From positions 1-25,279 of IMG/VR virus record IMGVR_UViG_3300042562_000154: DNA of 25,279 nucleotides; one strand, given 5' to 3'. This stretch comes from a virus. Shown one piece after another: positions 20,191 to 25,279 of this stretch (its first letter is position 1; every line of letters begins with the position of its first letter). Under the pieces are notes generated by a model. The model saw only the letters and a list, made by a program, of their open reading frames with translations, searched no databases and was not told where the DNA came from. The position numbers were made by a program, and so were the translations under genes.

Positions 20191-20709
20191 ATGAAAGAAA
20201 TTAAAAGAAAATGCAAGTATTGTTTAGAACGCTACACACCAAAGTATAGCACAACGGAACCATGCCCAAAGTACGAATGCAGGATAAAGCATTTAGAGGT
20301 TAACACATCCAAGATAAACCGAGTAAACAAGGCAAAGGCAAGGGATGATATTAAAAGCTATGCACAGCGTTTAGGAGAGGCAAAGAAAGTGTTTCAGAAG
20401 TGGATACGAATGAGGGATAAGGACAAACCTTGCATAAGTTGTGGTAGCGTATCATCAACTGTATGGGATGGTGGACATTATAAGAAAGCAGAAATATACA
20501 GTGGTGTTATATTCCACGAAAACAACGTACATTTGCAGTGCGGAAAGTGTAACAGGTTCTTGGGAGGTAACGAATTAAATTACCGAGATGGGTTGATTGC
20601 TAAGATAGGAGAACAAGCGGTTATTCAACTTGAGAAATTAGCCGACACAACACGCATAAAACGCTACACTAATGAGGAACTTGAACAAATTAAATTAAAA
20701 TACAAATAA
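20191..20709 (+). CDS. ninG: NinG/Rap-like recombination nuclease
   Basis: A 172-residue protein like lambda NinG (Rap), a structure-specific nuclease that acts on recombination branches. An N-terminal zinc-like site has C8-KY-C11 with C25 and C30. The main domain has CISCG (81-85), WDGGHYKKA (92-100, the DAGHY-type motif with the catalytic His), then FHENNVHLQCGKCNRFLGGN (109-127) with C117 and C120, which together build the HNH-type zinc and active site. A TTG-opened frame from 20152 would run through the structured leader, so ATG 20191 is chosen. It fits the annealing protein and exonuclease encoded at 13.6-14.9 kb as a third recombination function. Confidence 0.87.
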   Translation: MKEIKRKCKYCLERYTPKYSTTEPCPKYECRIKHLEVNTSKINRVNKAKARDDIKSYAQRLGEAKKVFQKWIRMRDKDKPCISCGSVSSTVWDGGHYKKAEIYSGVIFHENNVHLQCGKCNRFLGGNELNYRDGLIAKIGEQAVIQLEKLADTTRIKRYTNEELEQIKLKYK

Positions 20710-20744
20710 ATTATACTAATTGGTATTATACTCATAAGTAAAAT

Positions 20745-20758
20745 TGGCAAAATTGCCA
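20745..20758. repeat. Operator-like inverted repeat
   Basis: TGGCAA, AA, TTGCCA form a perfect inverted repeat with a 2-base spacer, 25 bases before ATG 20783. It could bind a small dimeric regulator. A TTG/TAAAATTG pair near it has poor spacing (16 bases), so a promoter is uncertain. Confidence 0.4.
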
Positions 20759-20782
20759 TTAACTCCTACGAGAAAATGTAAC

Positions 20783-20974
20783 ATGAAAAAAGATTATACA
20801 GTATATCACGCACTAAGAACACCATCAATAAACATCGAATTGAGAAAACATTTTGATGGCAAATATAGTGTGGTAGAAATAGACAAGACAGGCAACGAAG
20901 TACATCATATCCGAGATAGTTATGGTAAAGCCAACACCAAGTACAACGTGGTATTAGATACATTAAGGAAATGA
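20783..20974 (+). CDS. Small hypothetical protein
   Basis: A 63-residue protein (MKKDYTVYHALRTPSINIELRKHFDGKYSVVEIDKTGNEVHHIRDSYGKA). Beta-rich with a final helix; no family is recognised. The frame opens with a TTG at 20744 inside an inverted repeat, so the ATG at 20783 is preferred. It lies between the ninG-like gene and a promoter region, probably as the last gene of the third-promoter transcript. Confidence 0.5.
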   Translation: MKKDYTVYHALRTPSINIELRKHFDGKYSVVEIDKTGNEVHHIRDSYGKANTKYNVVLDTLRK

Positions 20975-20988
20975 GTTATAAACATTAT

Positions 20989-21019
20989 TTGGTAAATAAA
21001 CTTTACGATTATAGATTTG
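20989..21019 (+). promoter_or_regulatory. Promoter of Bacteroidota type before the sigma-like gene
   Basis: TTG at 20989-20991, 20-base spacer, TAGATTTG at 21012-21019 (perfect TAnnTTTG). It has no ATCAAAA heptamer, so it belongs to another class than the three earlier promoters. A 14-base palindrome lies just after the expected start of transcription. Confidence 0.65.
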
Positions 21020-21030
21020 TATTGTGTTTT

Positions 21031-21044
21031 AATTCAATTGAATT
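21031..21044. promoter_or_regulatory. 14-base palindrome, operator candidate
   Basis: AATTCAATTGAATT equals its reverse complement and lies about 12-25 bases after the -7 box, where a bound dimer would block RNA polymerase. No regulator is assigned. Confidence 0.5.
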
Positions 21045-21073
21045 TTCCATATTAGTTTATTGGTTAGTGGTAC

Positions 21074-21102
21074 AGAGGGGATGGCGTAATGTTATCCCTT
21101 TT
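21074..21102 (+). other. Hairpin just before the sigma-like gene
   Basis: AGAGGGGAT (21074-21082) pairs with ATCCCTTTT (21094-21102), 9 bp with two G-T pairs, loop of 11 bases. T-rich sequence follows up to ATG 21113, so it may terminate or attenuate the leader transcript. Loop and arms (GTAAT, ATCCC) resemble the hairpin after the capsid gene at 3626. Confidence 0.5.
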
Positions 21103-21112
21103 GTTTTTTAAC

Positions 21113-21574
21113 ATGAGAGATAAATTTATTAATCATATTACCCGAAACAAAGAATACCTTAACCTATGCAGGAAGGTATCGGGGCAGCATTACCAAGATT
21201 TATTTCAAGAAATAGCCATCCTTTTACTTACAATTCCTGAGAATAAACTACCACAGGAAAGCTATTTTAATTTTTGGTTTTATCGCGTAGCAACTAATCT
21301 TTGTTCAAAGCACGGAACATACGGTTATCAGTTTAGATTTGAAACCGTTTCACTTGAGGATTTAAGCAAAGAGATAGTTGAGCAGATTGAATATGTTGAA
21401 AGGGTAGATGAATATATGCCTGCTGAAGATTTGCTAATGGATTTGCCAGAGTTTGAAAATAGAGTAATACTTTTATATAACGAGTTAGGAAATATGCGTA
21501 AGGTGCAACGCATGACAGGAATAAGTTACTCAGCACTTAGAATGGTTAAAGAAAAATTGAAAAATATAAGATGA
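21113..21574 (+). CDS. Sigma-70-like transcription factor
   Basis: A 153-residue protein with the two-part layout of ECF-like sigma factors. Region 2 looks like EYLNLCRKVSGQHYQDLFQEIAILLLTI with DLFQE in place of the DLxQE core-binding motif, then NFWFYRVATN (FxxWLYRIAxN-like). Region 4 looks like LPEFENRVILLYNELGNMRKVQRMTGISYSALRMVKEKL, with a helix-turn-helix in the last 25 residues. Similar proteins occur in many Bacteroidota phages near glycosyltransferase genes. It could direct polymerase to middle or late phage promoters. An opening at 21089 would lie in a leader hairpin; ATG 21113 is used. The match is divergent, so polymerase binding is not certain. Confidence 0.65.
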   Translation: MRDKFINHITRNKEYLNLCRKVSGQHYQDLFQEIAILLLTIPENKLPQESYFNFWFYRVATNLCSKHGTYGYQFRFETVSLEDLSKEIVEQIEYVERVDEYMPAEDLLMDLPEFENRVILLYNELGNMRKVQRMTGISYSALRMVKEKLKNIR

Positions 21575-22653
21575 AAGTATTATTAGTTATACCAAGTTCA
21601 AGAGATTTAAGCAAAGGTGCATACTATTCCGGTATAGATTACCACAGAATGTACGTGCCACATAAGGCATTGTATAGCCAATGGGAAGATATTGACTTCA
21701 TAACCACTAATGATATTACTGCCGTTACTCAGGAAGTGTTAAATGAGATGTCAATTGTCGTAGTTAACCGTTCAATAAGTAAGTGTGGTACGCATTTAGA
21801 AAGTTTAGCGATGCTGAATAAGTCAAACGCCAAACTAATAGTGGACATGGATGATGATTATGTACTTCCGCACTGGCACATATACTACGAAAGCTACAAG
21901 GCATCAAACCAAACTAAAGAAATAATCGAATCTATACGTAGAGCCGACCATGTTACCTGCACACATTATCGTTTAGCCAATGCAATTAAAGAGATAGCAG
22001 ATAAACCAATTACAATTATACCGAACTGCATACTGCCAAGTGAGGAACAATTCGAAGTTACACCAGAGTTATTAACTGATAGGTTAACATTTGGGTGGAG
22101 CGGTTCGCTAACACACTTCGAAGATGTACTTGAGATGTACGATAGTATCGTACCGCTGTTTAAAGACCCTGACTACGAGCATAAGTTTAAAGTTTTGTAT
22201 GGTGGATTTGAAACTAAGGACCGAATCAGTCACGGAATAGCAGGAGTGTTAAGCGGTAAAGGCATTGCAACTACCGAGCAGTTTATACATACGCCTCCTG
22301 TGCAATCGAATAAATACGCCATGTATTACAACTTAATTAACGTGTGTTTGATTCCGTTAAGACCTAACCGTTTCAACTCCAATAAATCAAACTTAAAAAT
22401 GCTTGAGAGCGGTTTTAAAAAGAGATGTGCAATAGTTAGCGAGGTTGACCCATACATATCAGTAATAAACAAGACACCAAAAAATTGTTTAACTGTTAAA
22501 AATAGACACGATTGGTTTAAGAACATGACCAAGTTAATCAAGAATTCAAACATGAGGTTTGATTTAGCCGAGCAGTTATATGAGGATGTGCAACCATACC
22601 ACGCCAACACAATTTCAAAATTAAGATACGACTTATATAAATCACTATGTTAA
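21571..22653 (+). CDS. Glycosyltransferase, GT-B fold, family 4 like
   Basis: A 360-residue enzyme. It starts with a Rossmann-type strand (MKVLLVIPSSRDLSKGAYYSGIDYHRMYVP), followed by LIVDMDDDYVLP near residue 90, IPNCIL near 150, FGWSGSLTHFEDV near 175 (the nucleotide-sugar binding strand-loop of GT-B enzymes) and NKSNLKMLESGFKKRCAIVSEV near 270-290, matching the donor-binding helix of family 4. It transfers a sugar from an activated donor, but neither sugar nor acceptor can be read from sequence. Targets could be phage DNA bases, virion proteins or host surface glycans. It starts in an ATGA overlap with the sigma-like gene, so both are expressed together. Confidence 0.83.
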   Translation: MKVLLVIPSSRDLSKGAYYSGIDYHRMYVPHKALYSQWEDIDFITTNDITAVTQEVLNEMSIVVVNRSISKCGTHLESLAMLNKSNAKLIVDMDDDYVLPHWHIYYESYKASNQTKEIIESIRRADHVTCTHYRLANAIKEIADKPITIIPNCILPSEEQFEVTPELLTDRLTFGWSGSLTHFEDVLEMYDSIVPLFKDPDYEHKFKVLYGGFETKDRISHGIAGVLSGKGIATTEQFIHTPPVQSNKYAMYYNLINVCLIPLRPNRFNSNKSNLKMLESGFKKRCAIVSEVDPYISVINKTPKNCLTVKNRHDWFKNMTKLIKNSNMRFDLAEQLYEDVQPYHANTISKLRYDLYKSLC

Positions 22654-22871
22654 TAGAACTATCAATAGCCTGCATGGCTGTAATCCTTACATCATTTATT
22701 AATATACCACAATGGTTAGACCGTAAACCATTTAACTGTGTGGTGTGTTTAGCCTTTTGGTGTACATTTATTTACGAAATAAGCACCTTGCAACCATTGC
22801 ACAGCGTGTTGTTTTACCCATTCCTCACAGCATACGGAGCGTATATGCTAAAAAAATTAATGCACGTATGA
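22647..22871 (+). CDS. Small membrane protein with KPFxCxxCxxFW motif
   Basis: A 74-residue protein with two hydrophobic segments (about residues 2-17, LIELSIACMAVILTSF, and 33-70, with LAFWCTFIYEIST and YPFLTAYGAYML) and between them DRKPFNCVVCLAFW, whose C-x-x-C pair suggests metal binding or redox function. Its overlap of 7 bases with the glycosyltransferase gene suggests a shared pathway, perhaps anchoring the enzyme at the membrane or moving a lipid-linked sugar. This is inference. Confidence 0.6.
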   Translation: MLIELSIACMAVILTSFINIPQWLDRKPFNCVVCLAFWCTFIYEISTLQPLHSVLFYPFLTAYGAYMLKKLMHV

Positions 22872-23020
22872 CACATAAAAAAGCAAAAAGAATTTTAAAA
22901 GATTGGAGTTCAAAAAAAAATATCAGCAACAATCATTATGTTGAGGTAGAAAAACATCAAATTACTGTATGGACAAAAAGAGCATTGGTAGATTTCATGT
23001 TGTGGACTTTACCTGCCTAA
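22868..23020 (+). CDS. Small basic hypothetical protein
   Basis: A 50-residue protein (MTHKKAKRILKDWSSKKN, then VEVEKHQITVWTKRALVDFML) starting in an ATGA overlap with the membrane protein gene. The frame is open further upstream to 22745, but that part would lie inside the membrane protein gene. Basic helix plus a strand; no family recognised. Confidence 0.5.
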   Translation: MTHKKAKRILKDWSSKKNISNNHYVEVEKHQITVWTKRALVDFMLWTLPA

Positions 23021-23066
23021 TTTAAGTGTAAAAATAAAAAGAAAAATAAAACAACATTAAAATATT

Positions 23067-23267
23067 ATGAGTAATCCAAAAGAAAAAGCAAAAGAGTTAT
23101 ACGACATCTATATGGACGAGATGATAGAGATGGAGGCGTACTTTTTTGAGTCAGCAGCTAAGTCATGCGCAAAGATTGCAGTTGATGAGATTATTAAAAA
23201 TGGTTTTAATCCGCAATTACAATACAATTATTGGGAAGAAGTTAAACAAGAAATAGAAAAGCTATGA
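23067..23267 (+). CDS. Conserved small acidic helical protein
   Basis: A 66-residue protein, start SNPKEKAKELYDIYMDEM, middle YFFESAAKSCAKIAVDEIIKNG, end YWEEVKQEIEKL. This order is met in a small conserved protein widespread in Bacteroidota phages, commonly left as hypothetical. All-helical. It overlaps the next gene by 4 bases (ATGA). Role unknown. Confidence 0.6.
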   Translation: MSNPKEKAKELYDIYMDEMIEMEAYFFESAAKSCAKIAVDEIIKNGFNPQLQYNYWEEVKQEIEKL

Positions 23268-23557
23268 GGACATTCTTAGAAATATATAACGATGCTGTTG
23301 CTAATGGAATAGTTGATGTATTTGACAAAGCTAATACATTAAAAGCTCAATACTTAATTATGGGGTGGGATACTAACTCAATCGATTATGACTTTACGCA
23401 TCAGCAACTTTTAGTTTTGTCAAGTTTGCAGCATGAGATTACAGGCATAAGACCAGGTAGTTGTTCGGGATGTGTTCAAGATGTTATACGCAGAATGAAC
23501 CAATGGCTAATCAAAAACAAACCACAAAATGAAACCAAACGTAAGCGTAAAGCATAG
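23264..23557 (+). CDS. Hypothetical protein with CxxC motif
   Basis: A 97-residue protein. N-terminal helices (FLEIYNDAVANGIVDVFDKANTLKAQY), then QLLVLSSLQHEITGIRPGSCSGCVQDVIRRMNQWL with a C-x-x-C pair that may bind zinc together with a nearby His, and a strongly basic tail (NETKRKRKA). The tail overlaps the next gene by 29 bases. A DNA-binding role is possible from the basic end and the zinc-like motif, but no family is recognised. Confidence 0.55.
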   Translation: MRTFLEIYNDAVANGIVDVFDKANTLKAQYLIMGWDTNSIDYDFTHQQLLVLSSLQHEITGIRPGSCSGCVQDVIRRMNQWLIKNKPQNETKRKRKA

Positions 23558-24305
23558 CGGACATATTGGTGACATACTATATTCACTTAACATGGTTAAG
23601 AGTATAGCGGATAAACATGGACCTGTTGATTTTTACATAGGGTTTGAAATGCCTAACCAAACACCTAACCATCCAAGTGGTAAGTACACCATGACGGATA
23701 AGTCATTTGCCTATGTTTTGCCATTGCTTGAAAGTTTACCGTTTATTGGCGAAGTATATAAACATAATGGGCAAGAAATAGAATATGATTTAGATAAGTT
23801 TAGGTTGCAGGGTTTTAATTTGGCAAGTTCTGATTTAAGAAAGTGGTATCCTTATGTGTATCCTGACTTTGAAGTTAACATAAACGATAAATTAATTGAA
23901 TCGGTTAAGGCTTACGATTACTTAAAGGATGCAGTAGTAGTTAATTTAACTAAACGATACAGAAATGCATCTGTTAATTATCGTTTACTCGAAAAGTTAA
24001 ACAGACCGATTTATTTTGTTGGGTTAGATGAAGAACACGTTTTGTTTCAGCTATACGAATTAGACCACAAGCGAATAGTAGTAAAGGATGCGTTACACAT
24101 GAGTAACATCTTAAATAGTTGTTACTTGTTTATTGGAAATCAAAGCAGTACATTTGCATTAGCAGAACAGATGAAGATACGCAGAGCATTGGAAGTGCAT
24201 AATGGATGCCCAAATGTAATTACAATTGGAGGCGAAACATTTGACTACATGACAACAGAAGGACTTGAACATTTAATTAATAAACATGGAAGAAAAACCT
24301 TTTAA
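23529..24305 (+). CDS. Glycosyltransferase, GT-B fold, family 9 like
   Basis: A 258-residue protein. It begins VSVKHSGHIGDILYSLNMVKSIADKHGPVDFYIG, with the GHIGD nucleotide-sugar loop of family 9 (ADP-heptose) glycosyltransferases, and later has YLFIGNQSSTFALAEQMKIRRALEV (about residues 200-225), in which GNQSSTFALAEQ matches the family's G-D-S-G-x-x-H-x-A-A region with the His replaced. Similar enzymes occur in T-even-like and Bacteroidota phages. Together with the family 4 enzyme upstream it forms a two-enzyme sugar module. The ATG at 23529 is preceded by an A-rich CAAAA. Target and donor unknown. Confidence 0.72.
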   Translation: MKPNVSVKHSGHIGDILYSLNMVKSIADKHGPVDFYIGFEMPNQTPNHPSGKYTMTDKSFAYVLPLLESLPFIGEVYKHNGQEIEYDLDKFRLQGFNLASSDLRKWYPYVYPDFEVNINDKLIESVKAYDYLKDAVVVNLTKRYRNASVNYRLLEKLNRPIYFVGLDEEHVLFQLYELDHKRIVVKDALHMSNILNSCYLFIGNQSSTFALAEQMKIRRALEVHNGCPNVITIGGETFDYMTTEGLEHLINKHGRKTF

Positions 24306-24480
24306 AATCTCAATTACAGAGTGGGGTAAAACTTACTGCACTCATGTAGACCATAGTGGACAATCAATTGGCGAAGTAGTTGATATGTTTACTAACTTAT
24401 TAATCATGCAAGGCTATGGCAGAGAATTGATTATTGAAACATTAAAAGACCAAGTTGACATATTAAAACAAAACACATGA
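24286..24480 (+). CDS. Small hypothetical protein
   Basis: A 64-residue protein (MEEKPFKISITEWGKTYCTHVDHSGQSIGEVVDMFTNLLIMQGYGRELIIETLKDQVDIL). Strand-helix-helix layout like small conserved phage proteins in which a first strand is followed by an IGEVVDMF helix. It overlaps the glycosyltransferase gene by 20 bases and the next gene by 4. No function assigned. Confidence 0.55.
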   Translation: MEEKPFKISITEWGKTYCTHVDHSGQSIGEVVDMFTNLLIMQGYGRELIIETLKDQVDILKQNT

Positions 24481-24716
24481 GCGAAGAAGATTTGTTTGAT
24501 GAAGTTTACTTTGAAGAACCAACCACTCCAATGGAGGCGGTAAGTCTTGTAAACTATGCACTAACTACTTTGGAGATGATAGATGTTAATGACGAAAAGT
24601 TGACAGAAAGTGGCAAACGGGCAATTATTAGAATTAAAAAACAATCACTAAAACTATTATCATGGGCAGTACAAGACATGCACGATAGTATATTTGAGGA
24701 AGAAGACAATGGGTAG
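24477..24716 (+). CDS. Small acidic hypothetical protein
   Basis: A 79-residue acidic, helical protein (EEDLFDEVYFEEPTTPMEAVSLVNYALTTLEMIDVNDEKLTESGKRAIIRIKKQSLKLLSWAVQDM) ending in EEEDNG. It overlaps its neighbours by 4 and 8 bases, which supports a real operon gene. Very acidic small proteins can mimic DNA, but the pattern here is too weak to say that. Confidence 0.55.
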   Translation: MSEEDLFDEVYFEEPTTPMEAVSLVNYALTTLEMIDVNDEKLTESGKRAIIRIKKQSLKLLSWAVQDMHDSIFEEEDNG

Positions 24717-25279
24717 ACCAACTAAATCAAGAACAGAATTAGCTAAGAATTACATTCTTAAAAATCCAACATCTACACCAACAGCATTAGCAAAGATGTT
24801 GTTTACGGATTATGCTTATGAGTTTACAAGTGTAGAGGATGCAAGAAGTATTGTAAGGTCGTTAATGGGTAAAAGTGGCATAAAAAAAAGGGAAACAATA
24901 CACAAAGACTTTAGCCAACTTATTGCTGATATGCGTAAGGAATTGCCAAAAGGCGAAAGTGAAAAGACAGAACCTTACCACTTGCCTAAATCATGCACAC
25001 GCATACTTGTGTTAAGTGATATACACTTACCCTACCAAGATGATGATGCTTTGTTTGCTGCTTTGCAGTTTGGACTTGAAAAGGATGTTAACTGCATTTA
25101 CTTAAACGGTGACACGATGGATATGTACCAACTAAGTAGGCACGAAAAGAATCCTGCTAACAGATCGTTCAGCTATGAGTTAGATATATGCAGAAGTTTC
25201 CTTAAAGGGATACGCAAGATGTTCCCTAATGCACACATAGTTTACAAAATTGGAAACCACGATGAGCGATATGAGAAGT
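24709..25279 (+). CDS. Metallophosphoesterase with N-terminal helical domain (3' truncated)
   Basis: The gene runs off the window end; 190 residues are visible. After an N-terminal helical segment (MGRPTKSRTELAKNYILKNP, then TPTALAKMLFTD), which looks like a helix-turn-helix, a calcineurin-like phosphoesterase domain begins: ILVLSDIHLPYQ (D104 and H106), YLNGDTMDMYQ (G134, D135, with D138) and IGNHDERY (182-189). These D-x-H, G-D and G-N-H-D motifs bind two metal ions. The substrate may be a nucleotide, phosphoprotein or DNA end. The N-terminal fusion suggests DNA targeting, for example processing of branched or broken DNA, but this is inference. The start ATG at 24709 overlaps the gene upstream by 8 bases. 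Confidence 0.85.
   Translation, partial: MGRPTKSRTELAKNYILKNPTSTPTALAKMLFTDYAYEFTSVEDARSIVRSLMGKSGIKKRETIHKDFSQLIADMRKELPKGESEKTEPYHLPKSCTRILVLSDIHLPYQDDDALFAALQFGLEKDVNCIYLNGDTMDMYQLSRHEKNPANRSFSYELDICRSFLKGIRKMFPNAHIVYKIGNHDERYEK

Noticed and set aside
21333-21536. Frame opposite the sigma-like gene with several hydrophobic residues.
   Set aside because: Shadow of the + strand gene; no start signal and no recognisable domain.
1-25279. CRISPR arrays, insertion sequences, rRNA, diversity-generating retroelement template/variable repeats, toxin-antitoxin pairs.
   Set aside because: No regularly spaced direct repeats of CRISPR size, no transposase or reverse transcriptase motifs, and no recognisable toxin-antitoxin gene pair were seen on either strand.

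Overview
This window is part of the genome of a tailed double-stranded DNA phage or prophage that infects a member of the Bacteroidota. The host call rests on three things: AT-rich DNA, promoters of the Bacteroidota type (TTG, about 19 bases, then TAnnTTTG), and mostly A-rich, Shine-Dalgarno-poor translation starts. Every confident gene lies on the + strand. Genes are packed with 1-62 base overlaps (many TAATG or ATGA junctions). No integrase, repressor, terminase, tRNA, CRISPR array or insertion sequence was seen, so lifestyle cannot be decided here.

Layout. 1-8770 is the virion module: the C-terminal part of a tape-measure-like protein (cut by the window start), an XkdF-like prohead protease, a scaffold-like protein, the major capsid protein, a tail-tube-like protein, a small structural protein, a short fibre, a portal with extra C-terminal domains, and head-tail connector proteins. 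8773-12240 holds a large Ig-repeat tail fibre and the lysis cassette (two holin-like membrane proteins, an M15 peptidase endolysin, a spanin-like protein). 12254-15070 begins with a strong promoter and carries a stand-alone DnaA domain IV protein, an HNH homing endonuclease, and a recombination set (Rad52-type annealing protein, YqaJ exonuclease, small third protein), ending at an intrinsic terminator.

15175-17066 is an accessory stretch of very small genes behind a second promoter. It includes two long imperfect inverted repeats that look like integron attC sites, each starting in the stop codon of the gene before it. 17112-19337 is the replication core: a structured leader, a winged-helix initiator carrying three iterons and an AT-rich tract inside its own coding sequence (a lambda-O-like origin), a DNA methyltransferase, and a protein of unknown role. 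19341-20974 begins with a third copy of the promoter and encodes small proteins, a winged-helix protein and a NinG homologue behind a structured leader. 20989-25279 has its own promoter and operator-like palindrome and encodes a sigma-70-like protein, two glycosyltransferases, small conserved proteins and the start of a metallophosphoesterase.

The strongest non-routine signals are: (i) the intragenic origin in the initiator gene; (ii) a perfect DnaA box and a 16-base palindrome directly after the DnaA-domain gene; (iii) the attC-like gene cassettes; (iv) a leader RNA with mutually exclusive pairings over the initiator's ribosome-binding site; (v) a three-member promoter family sharing an ATCAAAA heptamer at a fixed position.
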